DNA of 64,000 nt from Flavobacterium sp. LC2016-01 (lineage in GTDB: Bacteria > Bacteroidota > Bacteroidia > Flavobacteriales > Flavobacteriaceae): contig NZ_WMIC01000001.1 in NCBI RefSeq assembly GCF_009711135.1, positions 744,001 through 808,000 of the forward strand, given 5' to 3'. This document shows, piece after piece, positions 8,018-16,470 of the stretch. A program made the translations under genes and the position numbers. The notes under the pieces were generated by a model. That model was not told where the DNA came from. It saw nothing but the letters and a program-made list of their open reading frames with translations, and did no database searches. Positions within the stretch are counted from its first letter, which is position 1. Each line of letters begins with the position of its first letter.

Positions 8018-8965
8018 ATGAATTATATTTCAATAAAAGATATCGACTCATTATCAAAATGGGTAAAAAGTGCGATTAAAATCAAAAAGAATCCGCTTAA
8101 AAATCAAAGTTTAGGAAAGAACAAAACCTTAGGAATGTTATTCTTCAATCCAAGTTTAAGAACGCGTTTGAGTACTCAAAAAGCGGCTTTAAATTTAGGA
8201 ATGAACGTTATGGTAATGAATTTTACCAACGAAGGATGGACTTTAGAATTTGAAGACGGAGCAGTAATGAATTCTGGTGCTTCAGAACATATTAAGGAAG
8301 CGGCAGAAGTCGTTTCACAATACTGTGATATTATCGCTATTCGTGCTTTCGCAGGTTTGGTTGACAAAGAAAAAGATTATGCGGAAACCGTTATTTCAGG
8401 ATTTTTGAAATATGCAACGGTGCCAATTGTAAACATGGAAAGTGCCGTTCGTCATCCGATGCAGTCGTTGGCAGACGCGATTACGATGGAAGAACACAAA
8501 ACAAAACACAAACCAAAAGTGGTACTTTCGTGGGCGCCGCATCCAAAAGCATTGCCTCAGGCTGTGGCCAATTCTTTCGTAGAAATGATGCAGATGCAAA
8601 AAGATATGGATTTTGTAATTACACATCCTGAAGGTTACGAATTAAGCCCAGAAATCACAAAAGACTGCAAAATCGAATACGATCAAAACAAAGCTTTCGA
8701 AAATGCCGATTTCGTTTACGTAAAAAACTGGAGCAACTTCAACGATTATGGAAAAGTAACCAACAGCGATCCAAATTGGACCGTTACAGCCGAAAAAATG
8801 GCGCTAACCAACAATGGAAAATTCATGCACTGTCTTCCAGTTCGTCGTAACGTAATTGTAAGCGATGAAGTTCTAGACGGAGAAAATTCAATCGTAATCG
8901 AACAGGCGAATAACAGAACGTATTCAGCACAATTAGTTTTACAGAAGATTTTGAAAAAAATATAA
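8018..8965 (+). CDS. argF': N-succinylornithine (N-acylornithine) transcarbamylase, argF' type
   Basis: Carbamoylates an N-acylornithine to the N-acylcitrulline. The carbamoyl-phosphate motif is FNPSLRTRLST (about residues 43-53), followed by MESAVRHPMQSLAD and HCLPVRRN, all typical of the AOTCase/SOTCase group and unlike ordinary OTCase (STRT). In Xanthomonas AOTCase the acyl-group discriminator is Glu92, in Bacteroides fragilis SOTCase Pro90. By my alignment by eye the equivalent position is Ser89 in GAVMNSGASEH. Published work on that single-residue switch reports that small or non-acidic residues favour succinylornithine. Use of succinylated substrate is therefore likely but not shown. 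Confidence 0.9.
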   Translation: MNYISIKDIDSLSKWVKSAIKIKKNPLKNQSLGKNKTLGMLFFNPSLRTRLSTQKAALNLGMNVMVMNFTNEGWTLEFEDGAVMNSGASEHIKEAAEVVSQYCDIIAIRAFAGLVDKEKDYAETVISGFLKYATVPIVNMESAVRHPMQSLADAITMEEHKTKHKPKVVLSWAPHPKALPQAVANSFVEMMQMQKDMDFVITHPEGYELSPEITKDCKIEYDQNKAFENADFVYVKNWSNFNDYGKVTNSDPNWTVTAEKMALTNNGKFMHCLPVRRNVIVSDEVLDGENSIVIEQANNRTYSAQLVLQKILKKI

Positions 8966-8971
8966 ATTTTT

Positions 8972-9059
8972 TAAAGTTGCTAAGATTCTAAGCTACTAAG
9001 ATGCTAAGAAACTTTGCGCAAAAACTTAGTATCTTAGAATCTCAGAACCTTAGAATCTT
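8972..9059. repeat. Intergenic palindrome, CTAAGATTCTAAG family
   Basis: The left half carries GCTAAGATTCTAAG-type words and the right half their complements CTTAGTATCTTAGAATC, around a short TTTGCGCAAA centre. It occupies the whole argF'-argB gap and ends directly at the argB ATG, so folding could affect argB translation. Confidence 0.7.
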
Positions 9060-9836
9060 ATGAAGAAAGTTACCGTAATAAAAATAGGTGGAAACATCAT
9101 CGATAATCCAGCAGAGTTAGAACAATTCTTAACCGATTTTTCTAAAATTGAAGGCTATAAAGTTTTAGTTCACGGCGGTGGAAAATCAGCTACAAAGATG
9201 GCGCAGAGTATTGGTTTAGTTCCGCAGATGATTGACGGACGCCGCATTACAGATGCTCCAATGCTTGACGTTGTGGTCATGATTTATGCAGGACAAATCA
9301 ACAAACATGTTGTAGCACAATTGCAGGCAAAAGACAACAATGCAATTGGTTTTTCTGGAGCTGACGGAAATTTGATTCAGTCAACAAAAAGAAATCACCC
9401 GACAATCGATTATGGTTTTGTAGGCGATGTAAAGCAAGTTAACACCAAATTACTGGCAACTTTATTAGAAGCTGGAGTTGTTCCTGTTTTCTGCGCGATT
9501 ACACACGATAAAAACGGACAATTGTTAAACACAAATGCAGATACAATTGCAAGCGAATTATCAATTGCATTATCTGAAGTTTTTGATGTGACGCTGACGT
9601 ATTGTTTTGAAAAACAAGGCGTTTTGCAAGATTCAGAAGACGATTCATCTGTAATAACAGCAATAAACGAAGCATTATACCATAAACTAAAAGAAGAAAA
9701 AGTAATCCATTCTGGAATGATTCCAAAACTGGATAACTGTTTCAATAGTTTATCAAGAGGCGTACAGAAAATCAAAATTGGACATCATAAAATGCTTCAA
9801 AATCCAGATGTTCTGCATACAACGATTACATTATAA
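9060..9836 (+). CDS. argB: N-acylglutamate kinase
   Basis: Phosphorylates N-acylglutamate. Amino-acid kinase fold: VIKIGGNIIDNP at residues 5-16, VHGGGKSATKMA near 38-49 and FSGADGNL near 99-106. The 258-residue length is normal. Placed after argF' in the operon. The glycine-rich loop IGGN replaces the more common YGG found in proteobacterial ArgB, as in other Bacteroidota. With an acyl-specific partner such as ArgF' it may act on N-succinylglutamate. Confidence 0.93.
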   Translation: MKKVTVIKIGGNIIDNPAELEQFLTDFSKIEGYKVLVHGGGKSATKMAQSIGLVPQMIDGRRITDAPMLDVVVMIYAGQINKHVVAQLQAKDNNAIGFSGADGNLIQSTKRNHPTIDYGFVGDVKQVNTKLLATLLEAGVVPVFCAITHDKNGQLLNTNADTIASELSIALSEVFDVTLTYCFEKQGVLQDSEDDSSVITAINEALYHKLKEEKVIHSGMIPKLDNCFNSLSRGVQKIKIGHHKMLQNPDVLHTTITL

Positions 9837-9839
9837 AAA

Positions 9840-10086
9840 ATGTTGCCACGAATTGACACTTATTTTCTCTGTTAAAAGAGAAAATAATTTTAGACGTACA
9901 TTAAAAAGTTTATTTTGATTTTAAATTTGAGATAAAAAAATAATTTGTGAAATACGTGCAATTAGTGGCAAAAAAAGAGAGCTGTGCAGTACTTTTAAAT
10001 TTTAATTTTAGAAATTTGCGCAAATAAAAAATGTCACATTTAATTAAAAAACTTTGTGACTTCGAGCCTTCGTGGCAAAGAAACCA
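9840..10086. repeat. Long intergenic word-repeat region between argB and argE
   Basis: The 255-base gap starts with a TGCCACGAATTG word, has a TCTCTGTTAAAAGAGA hairpin near 9869-9885, an AGTGGCAAAAAAAGAGAG segment, and ends with CTTTGTGACTTCGAGCC and CTTCGTGGCAAAG words just before the argE start. No gene is visible. The words match the families at 11175, 47907 and 54121. Confidence 0.55.
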
Positions 10087-10091
10087 TAACT

Positions 10092-11162
10092 ATGAAAAAT
10101 ATTGCAGCGCTTACCCAAGAAGCAATTAGTTTATTAAAAAGCCTAATCGAAACCCCTTCATTTTCAAGTGAAGAAGACCAAACGGCTCTGTTAATCGAAA
10201 ATTGGTTCAATCAAAACGAGATTCCTTTCAAAAGAGAAAACAACAATGTGTGGGCTTTCAACAAATATTTCGACGAAAATAAGCCAACACTTTTGCTAAA
10301 CTCACATCACGATACCGTAAGACCTAATCAGGCTTACACCAACGACCCGTTTAAAGCGATTGAAAAAGACGGTAAATTATTCGGATTAGGAAGTAATGAT
10401 GCTGGAGGATGTCTGGTTTCATTATTAGCAACGTTTGTTCATTTTTACGAAAATCAAAATTTGTCACATAATATTGTTATTGTGGCTTCCGCCGAAGAAG
10501 AAAGCAGTGGGAAAAATGGTTTAAACAGCGTTTTACAACATTTACCAGAACTAGATTGCGCTATTGTAGGCGAACCAACATTAATGCAATTAGCCGTTGC
10601 CGAAAAAGGTTTATTGGTTTTAGATGTAAAAGTAAAAGGAACCGCAAGCCACGCCGCGCACCAAAATGATGATAATGCCTTATACAAATCAATTCCGGTA
10701 ATGGAATGGTTTAAAAACTATAAATTCGACAAAATTTCAGACGTTTTAGGTCCTGTAAAAATGACCGTAACGCAGATTAATGCGGGAAAACAGCATAATG
10801 TCGTGCCGTCAGAATGTGATTTGGTAGTAGATATTCGTGTAACAGACCGTTATACAAATGCTGAAATTTTGGAAGTGGTTAAAGCCAATGTAAACGCAGA
10901 AGTAACGCCAAGATCTATGCATTTAAATGCATCGTCTATTCCCGTTGCGCACGGTTTGGTTCAGGCCGGAATTGCTTTAGGAAGAACAACATACGGATCG
11001 CCAACACTTTCAGATCAATCAGTTTTAAGCTGTCAGTCTTTGAAATTAGGGCCAGGAGAAACGTTACGTTCGCATTCAGCAGACGAATTTATTTTTGTAA
11101 ATGAAATTGAAGAAGGAGTCGATTTGTATATCAAAATACTAAGCGATTTCTTTAAATTATAA
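10092..11162 (+). CDS. argE: M20 family deacylase, N-acylcitrulline/N-acylornithine deacylase
   Basis: Removes the acyl group late in arginine synthesis. In operons with an argF'-type transcarbamylase the substrate is N-acylcitrulline instead of N-acylornithine. Zinc ligands of the M20 family are visible: NSHHDTV (about residue 72), GSNDAGG, the catalytic EE in ASAEEESSG, the acidic ligand in VGEPT and the late RSHSADEF histidine. I chose ATG 10092 because the frame upstream of it (from 10056) lies in intergenic repeat words. Length is 356 residues. Confidence 0.9.
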   Translation: MKNIAALTQEAISLLKSLIETPSFSSEEDQTALLIENWFNQNEIPFKRENNNVWAFNKYFDENKPTLLLNSHHDTVRPNQAYTNDPFKAIEKDGKLFGLGSNDAGGCLVSLLATFVHFYENQNLSHNIVIVASAEEESSGKNGLNSVLQHLPELDCAIVGEPTLMQLAVAEKGLLVLDVKVKGTASHAAHQNDDNALYKSIPVMEWFKNYKFDKISDVLGPVKMTVTQINAGKQHNVVPSECDLVVDIRVTDRYTNAEILEVVKANVNAEVTPRSMHLNASSIPVAHGLVQAGIALGRTTYGSPTLSDQSVLSCQSLKLGPGETLRSHSADEFIFVNEIEEGVDLYIKILSDFFKL

Positions 11163-11174
11163 AAAAGAAAAACC

Positions 11175-11284
11175 GCCACGAATTCACGAATTGTTTTTTT
11201 ATTATTTAAACGAAATATTAATTCGAATTAATTCAAAAAAAATAATCGCAAAGATTCGAAAAAAATAATTCGTGAATTCGTGGC
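11175..11284. repeat. Inverted repeat with 18-bp perfect arms, GCCACGAATTC family
   Basis: GCCACGAATTCACGAATT at 11175-11192 is the exact complement of 11267-11284. The spacer is AT rich and itself carries ATTCGAATTAATTC. The element fills the argE-argH gap, and a related one is at 47907-47977. Confidence 0.85.
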
Positions 11285-11301
11285 GAAAAAAAACATGACC
11301 T

Positions 11302-12582
11302 ATGAAACTTTGGGAAAAAGGAATACCAACAGATAAACAAATCGAGCAATTCACCGTTGGAAATGACCGTGAACTGGATTTAGTTTTAGCAAAATATGAT
11401 GCTTTAGGTTCAATCGCGCACGCCAAAATGTTAGGGCAAATTGGATTATTAACTTCAGAAGAAACTACTTCTTTGGTTGAAGCCCTAAACGAAATCATCG
11501 CTGATATCGTAGTTGGAAATTTCGAAATCGAAGACAGTTTCGAAGACGTACATTCTAAAATCGAATATCTTTTAACAGTAAAACTAGGCGATGCAGGAAA
11601 GAAAATCCACACCGCTCGTTCTCGTAACGATCAGGTTTTAGTGGATGTTCATTTGTATTTAAAAGACGAATTAAAAGCGATAAAAGAACAGGTAAAAACA
11701 TTGTTTGACTTGTTAATGGAATCGGCAGAAAAGCATCAAAATGTATTATTGCCAGGTTATACGCACTTGCAAATCGCCATGCCATCTTCATTCGGAATGT
11801 GGTTTTCTGCTTACGCTGAAAGTTTGATTGATGATATTACGATGTTAAATGCAGCTTCTAAAATTGTAGATCAGAATCCGTTAGGATCAGCTGCAGGTTA
11901 CGGAAGTTCATTCCCAATCAACAGAACATTTACAACACAGGAGTTAGGTTTCGAAACCTTAAAATACAATGCTGTTGCTGCACAAATGAGCCGTGGAAAA
12001 GCAGAAAAAACAGTAGCTTTTGCGATGACAAGTGTGGCTGGAACGTTATCAAAATTCGCCATGGACGTTTGTTTGTATATGAGCCAAAACTTTGATTTTA
12101 TTGGCTTGCCTGCACATCTTACAACAGGTTCAAGCATTATGCCTCATAAAAAGAACCCAGATGTTTTCGAATTAATCAGAGGAAAATGCAATAAGATTCA
12201 GGCGCTTCCATACGAAATCACTTTAATTACCAATAATCTTCCAAGCGGTTATCACAGAGATTTACAGCTTTTAAAAGAAGGATTGTTTCCGGCAATTCAA
12301 ACCTTAAAATCTTGTCTGGATATTGCGATTTTCTCTGTAAAAGATATTACCGTAAAAGATAATATTTTAAAAGATAAAAAATACGATTACTTGTTTACAG
12401 TTGATACTTTAAATGAAATGGTTGTTGAAGGAATGCCGTTTAGAGATGCATACAAGGCCGTTGCTGAACAATTGGAAGCAGGAACATATAAATCGCCAAA
12501 AGAAACAAAACACACACATGAAGGCAGTATTAATAATTTATGCCTTGATGCTATTAAAGACAAAATGAAAGCAGTTTTTTAA
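11302..12582 (+). CDS. argH: Argininosuccinate lyase
   Basis: Splits argininosuccinate into arginine and fumarate, the last step of the pathway. The fumarase/aspartase superfamily signature GSSIMPHKKNPDVFELIRG is present near residues 277-295, and TARSRNDQV near residue 100. Length 426 residues. It is the last gene of the operon and is followed after 22 bases by a strong terminator. Confidence 0.96.
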   Translation: MKLWEKGIPTDKQIEQFTVGNDRELDLVLAKYDALGSIAHAKMLGQIGLLTSEETTSLVEALNEIIADIVVGNFEIEDSFEDVHSKIEYLLTVKLGDAGKKIHTARSRNDQVLVDVHLYLKDELKAIKEQVKTLFDLLMESAEKHQNVLLPGYTHLQIAMPSSFGMWFSAYAESLIDDITMLNAASKIVDQNPLGSAAGYGSSFPINRTFTTQELGFETLKYNAVAAQMSRGKAEKTVAFAMTSVAGTLSKFAMDVCLYMSQNFDFIGLPAHLTTGSSIMPHKKNPDVFELIRGKCNKIQALPYEITLITNNLPSGYHRDLQLLKEGLFPAIQTLKSCLDIAIFSVKDITVKDNILKDKKYDYLFTVDTLNEMVVEGMPFRDAYKAVAEQLEAGTYKSPKETKHTHEGSINNLCLDAIKDKMKAVF

Positions 12583-12604
12583 AAAGAATTGCTAAAATTT
12601 AAAA

Positions 12605-12637
12605 ACCGATTTGTATCAAATACAAATCGGTTTTTTT
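12605..12637. terminator. Bidirectional terminator between argH and pectate lyase
   Basis: A 12-bp perfect stem ACCGATTTGTAT/ATACAAATCGGT with a three-base loop, an A run on the left and a T run on the right. It can serve argH on the plus strand and the convergent lyase on the minus strand. Confidence 0.9.
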
Positions 12638-12643
12638 ATGAAT

Positions 12644-13963
12644 TTAATTTTTGATGATCTTAAAAGTTTTTGTTCTGTTTTCAATTTGAATTTTACAGAC
12701 ATAAGTTCCTTTTGCAAGATTTCCCAGATTTAATTCCAGCTTTTCATCAGGAGTGATGCTTTTTGATTTTGTAAATACTTTTGCTCCATTCGAAGAAAAC
12801 ACATTTATAGAAGCCGTTCCATTTTCTGAACTTGAAAATTTGATATTTAAAATGCTGTCTATAACGGTCGGATAATAGTCAAGATTTACGTCTGGACTTT
12901 TTTTTTCACCCAGTCCTAAATTTGTACAACTTGAAGATATTTTTCCATCTGCACCAACCAAAAGCGTTGCACCGGCTCCACAAGAGGTATTAGTAATATA
13001 ACCAGCAACATCAGCAGCAGGAATTGTGGTGTAGCTATAAGAAGGTTTTGCAACAGCATCACCATAATCTGCTGAAGCTTTTAAAGAATTGACAAACGTG
13101 ATTCCAACAGTTCCACCATCGGTACTGATGTAGTTTTTAAAAGCGGTTCCAATTTTAGCGAAGTCAGTTCCTTCAACGTAACAAGTCGAATTTTTATCAC
13201 CTCCGCCTAAACCAATTGCTAAAGAACCTGAAACTGAAGTATTGTAATAACAATTTAAAATATGAAGTTCGGCATTTCTGCCTCTTGGCATTCTTTCCTT
13301 GCATCCTTCTGCCCAATAACAGTTTTTAAAAGTAATGCTGTAATGGCCGTCAGCAGGTGCATCGCTTTTATTTGAACCCACTAGATTGGTAAATCGGTGA
13401 TCATCGGCTCCGCCAGAACCGCCAGATTTTGGAGCTTTTAAATAAGTAAACTTCGTCCAAGAAATAGTCACATTGTCTGCTGCGCCTTTGTTGTCGAAGT
13501 TGCCGTCCATGCCGTCTTGAAATTCGCAGTGATCAACCCATAAATTTGTCGCTTCGGAAGTAAGGTTATCATGGCCGTCAACGTCGTAAGCACCAGGGCC
13601 TTCGAATATTAAATTTCGGATTATAATATTATTTGATCCCGGTTTTATACTTAAAATTCCAGAGCCTGCAGCGGTTTGATCCGTGCTCACTAATCTTGCT
13701 CCCGGGAGGCCAATAATGGTTTTGTCGTTAATCAATAAACTGGTGTACGTAAAATTTATGGTTCCCGAAACTAAAATAACCTGTGGAGTGGTTAATTTGA
13801 GTTTTGCAGTCAAATCGGCATAAGTTGAAACGGTTACAGGAGTAGCATTTCCACCGCCGGTTGCATTGGCGCCAAATCCTTCAGGTGATGTCATAAAATA
13901 GTTTTGTGCCGAAATAAGATTCACACTAGCTATTAGAAATAATACAATTAATTTTGATTTCAT
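12644..13963 (-). CDS. Secreted pectate lyase-like protein (PL1) with T9SS sorting domain
   Basis: A beta-helix polysaccharide lyase that would cleave pectin or polygalacturonate by beta-elimination outside the cell. A signal peptide (residues 1-19, ending SAQ) is followed by right-handed helix repeats. WVDHCEFQDGMDGNFD and GGADDHRFTN are typical PL1 calcium and active-site stretches. The final 70 or so residues (from YYPTVIDSILNIKF to KTFKIIKN) match a type A T9SS C-terminal domain, so the protein should leave through the Por system. No PUL or SusCD pair lies beside it. A LacI-type palindrome sits at its promoter, pointing to sugar control. Confidence 0.88.
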   Translation of the reverse strand: MKSKLIVLFLIASVNLISAQNYFMTSPEGFGANATGGGNATPVTVSTYADLTAKLKLTTPQVILVSGTINFTYTSLLINDKTIIGLPGARLVSTDQTAAGSGILSIKPGSNNIIIRNLIFEGPGAYDVDGHDNLTSEATNLWVDHCEFQDGMDGNFDNKGAADNVTISWTKFTYLKAPKSGGSGGADDHRFTNLVGSNKSDAPADGHYSITFKNCYWAEGCKERMPRGRNAELHILNCYYNTSVSGSLAIGLGGGDKNSTCYVEGTDFAKIGTAFKNYISTDGGTVGITFVNSLKASADYGDAVAKPSYSYTTIPAADVAGYITNTSCGAGATLLVGADGKISSSCTNLGLGEKKSPDVNLDYYPTVIDSILNIKFSSSENGTASINVFSSNGAKVFTKSKSITPDEKLELNLGNLAKGTYVCKIQIENRTKTFKIIKN

Positions 13964-13995
13964 TTTTTGTGGTTTGTTAAGGTGGTTTCGTATTG

Positions 13996-14003
13996 CAAAT
14001 ATA
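13996..14003 (-). promoter_or_regulatory. -7 element of the pectate lyase promoter
   Basis: Read on the minus strand this is TATATTTG, matching TAnnTTTG, 32 bases before the start codon. No good TTG is seen at the usual -33 distance; instead the palindrome at 14011-14026 lies there. Confidence 0.6.
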
Positions 14004-14010
14004 TAATAAA

Positions 14011-14026
14011 ATGTAATCGATTACAT
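14011..14026. promoter_or_regulatory. LacI-family type operator palindrome
   Basis: ATGTAATCGATTACAT is a perfect 16-base palindrome with the central CG typical of LacI/GalR operators. It overlaps the expected -33 region of the lyase promoter. A half site (ATGTAATT) follows at 14029-14036. No LacI-type gene is in the window, so the regulator would act from elsewhere. Confidence 0.6.
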
Positions 14027-14172
14027 AAATGTAATTAATTAAAATTTAAACTGTTTTTTTGTTTAGAGAATTCAAGTTCGTGGTAAATTAGGTGTCTTTT
14101 ATAATAAAGGGAAGATCTTGTTTTTAGCGAGATTATTTTTACAAGTATAATTTTATTGAATCAAAAAAACAC

Positions 14173-14180
14173 TATTTTTG
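14173..14180 (+). promoter_or_regulatory. -7 element before the DUF2157-type gene
   Basis: TATTTTTG matches TAnnTTTG, 24 bases before the ATG at 14205. No well-placed TTG is seen upstream. Confidence 0.5.
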
Positions 14181-14204
14181 AAATGTACTTTTATATAACT
14201 GCCC

Positions 14205-15203
14205 ATGAATAAGTTTGACAGCGAGAATACAAAACAGCTTCTGGATAAGAAGCTGATTACTGAAAATCAATATGAGGAAATAACTGCCTATCGTGGGCTG
14301 ACTATTTTTTCCTTAAATGCAGAGTTGAAGTTTTTCCTGTATTTATCTGTTTTGCTTTTCACCTCGGGAATTGGAGTATTGATCTATAAAAATATAGATA
14401 GTATTGGCCATATTGCAATTCTTTCCCTTCTTTTAATTGTAATTGCTGTCTGCTTTTATTACTGTTTTAAAAACGCTAAAGGTTTTCAAAAAACAGAAAC
14501 AACTTTTGATCATCCTGTTTTAGAATATTTAGTATTAGCAGCTAATATTCTTACCTGTATTTTTATCGGCTATCTTCAGTTTCAATACAAACCTTTTGGA
14601 GAGCATTATGGGTTAGCCACTTTGGTGCCGACAATAGTGAGTTTCTTCTGTGCTTATTATTTTGATAATAAAAGTGTCTTAACGATTGCTGTGACAGGAT
14701 TGGCGGCTTATGTCGGACTTTCTGTAACGCCTCAGGATTTATTAAAAAACAATGATTTTTATTCCAGTGAGAGTTTGAGTTATTGTGCAGTTATGCTTGG
14801 AGTTGTACTGATTCTATGGACAATTTACAGTAACCGAATTTCCCTTAAAACTCATTTTAGTTTAATCTTTTTGACCTTTGCTTTGCATATAATAAGTATT
14901 GCAGCAATAAGTAATTTATTGCATCATGATATTTTAATTTGGATGATTTTTGCGTGTGTTTTAGCGTGTTCAACTTTTTATTTTTATAAAATTAGTTACC
15001 AATTTAAGGCAATGTCTCTCTACGTTTTTATGATTGTTTACGGTTATATTGGCGCTAATATATTTTTGGCAAGGCTTTTTGAGAATGTTGATTTCTCTGA
15101 TATTTGGGAATTATTTGTCTTTTTATTACCAATTTATTTTATAGGGTCAATCGTAATGTTCATTAAATTAATTAAAAACTTTCATAAACAAATTGCAGAA
15201 TGA
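14205..15203 (+). CDS. DUF2157-type multi-span membrane protein
   Basis: The first 45 residues are soluble and helical (QLLDKKLITENQYEEITAY), followed by about nine hydrophobic spans. This short cytoplasmic N-terminus with a long membrane part is the DUF2157 pattern. Function is unknown. The stop overlaps the start of the next gene by four bases (ATGA at 15200), so the two membrane proteins are translated together and probably act together. Confidence 0.75.
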   Translation: MNKFDSENTKQLLDKKLITENQYEEITAYRGLTIFSLNAELKFFLYLSVLLFTSGIGVLIYKNIDSIGHIAILSLLLIVIAVCFYYCFKNAKGFQKTETTFDHPVLEYLVLAANILTCIFIGYLQFQYKPFGEHYGLATLVPTIVSFFCAYYFDNKSVLTIAVTGLAAYVGLSVTPQDLLKNNDFYSSESLSYCAVMLGVVLILWTIYSNRISLKTHFSLIFLTFALHIISIAAISNLLHHDILIWMIFACVLACSTFYFYKISYQFKAMSLYVFMIVYGYIGANIFLARLFENVDFSDIWELFVFLLPIYFIGSIVMFIKLIKNFHKQIAE

Positions 15204-16366
15204 TAGTGTACGATACAAAAATGTTAGATAATGAAATTTTGGTCGATGAAGCTGCTGCCTTATGCAAAGGCGGTTTTATAAGTAATGAACAAAAGAAATT
15301 TATAAAAAAGGAATTGCCTGTATTTAAAAGCCAGGATAATATTCTAGTTAGAATTGGATTCTTTTTGTTAGGCAGTTTTTTATATGGTTCGATTTGCGGT
15401 GCTATTTCTATTTTTGGAATGCATGCCGAGAATGCTTATTTTAATATATGCTGTTATATTTTTGCTGCTATTGGTTTTGCAGGTTCAGAATTGCTGGCAA
15501 AACAAAATTATCATAATCATGGATTAGATGATGCATTTATCTTAGGTGCCATTTTAAATATTGGATTTGCTATCGGAATTACTACCGACGGCTACGAGTC
15601 TGTTATAGCTTTTTTTATGGCAACAGCCTCAATCTATATGTTTTTAAGATACCTGCATTTGCTTTCAATGCTGGTTTTTTGTTTTTCAATTACCGCGTTT
15701 TTATTCTTTCAAATGTTTGAATTTGGTGAAATTGGAAAAGCTGTTTTACCATTCACAGCGATGATTTTTGCAGTGATTTGTTATTTTTTGACCAAGAAAT
15801 TGATAAATAAATTAACCAAAAGTTATTATTATAACGGGCTTTTATTAGCGAATAGTTTTTGTCTGATATTGTTTTATCTATCCTGTAATTATTTGGTGGT
15901 AAGAGAACTTTCGGCTTCACTTTTGGGAACTGAAGTAAAACCAGGAACAGATATTCCATTTGCGTTTTTCTTTTATGCCTTTACTTTTATTGTTCCAATT
16001 ATTTATTTAGTGCAAGCTTTAAGAGTTAAAGATAGAATTATGCTTTGGATCAGCTTTTTAGCAATTGGATTTTCTATTTATACAATTCGATTTTATTATG
16101 CGGTATTGCCAATTGAAGTAGCGTTGACTCTTGGCGGACTTGTACTATTCGCAATAGCGTATTTTTCAATTAAAAAATTAAAAGAAAAAGAAAGCGGTTT
16201 AACCTTTAAACCAGATAGAATAAATCATTCAGATGCACTTTTAAACGCAGAAGCTTTGGTTGTAGCTTCAACTTTTGGAATGAAGCCAGAAGTAAAACCA
16301 CAAGATTCGCCAATGGAATTTGGAGGCGGAGGTTTTAGCGGAGGCGGATCAGAAGGAAATTTTTAG
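15200..16366 (+). CDS. DUF4401/DUF2157-like membrane protein with glycine-rich tail
   Basis: 388 residues. A soluble N-terminal helical segment (residues 1-45) resembles that of the upstream gene, followed by about ten membrane spans. The C-terminus after the last span is soluble and ends in a run of Gly, Ser and Phe (FGGGGFSGGGSEGNF), a tail also found on TPM-domain and related membrane proteins. No catalytic motif is visible. Translational coupling to 14205-15203 suggests a two-protein membrane unit. The DUF assignment is by general appearance only. Confidence 0.7.
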   Translation: MIVYDTKMLDNEILVDEAAALCKGGFISNEQKKFIKKELPVFKSQDNILVRIGFFLLGSFLYGSICGAISIFGMHAENAYFNICCYIFAAIGFAGSELLAKQNYHNHGLDDAFILGAILNIGFAIGITTDGYESVIAFFMATASIYMFLRYLHLLSMLVFCFSITAFLFFQMFEFGEIGKAVLPFTAMIFAVICYFLTKKLINKLTKSYYYNGLLLANSFCLILFYLSCNYLVVRELSASLLGTEVKPGTDIPFAFFFYAFTFIVPIIYLVQALRVKDRIMLWISFLAIGFSIYTIRFYYAVLPIEVALTLGGLVLFAIAYFSIKKLKEKESGLTFKPDRINHSDALLNAEALVVASTFGMKPEVKPQDSPMEFGGGGFSGGGSEGNF

Positions 16367-16399
16367 TAATTATAAATTGTTAATTATGAATTATAAATG

Positions 16400-16445
16400 T
16401 AAAATGTGAGATGCATAGTTTTACACTCGCATCTCACATTTTACA
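16400..16445. terminator. Hairpin with 16-bp perfect stem between convergent genes
   Basis: GTAAAATGTGAGATGC (16400-16415) is the complement of 16430-16445. It lies between two convergent genes and could end both transcripts, but there is no long T run. It also resembles the word-repeat palindromes of this genome. Confidence 0.55.
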
Positions 16446-16470
16446 ATAAATCATTTTGGAACAAAATAAT

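Noticed and set aside
9410-9775. A 121-codon frame on the minus strand across argB
   Set aside because: It lies fully opposite a conserved enzyme gene, and its peptide shows no domain; AT-rich antisense frames of this size are frequent here.
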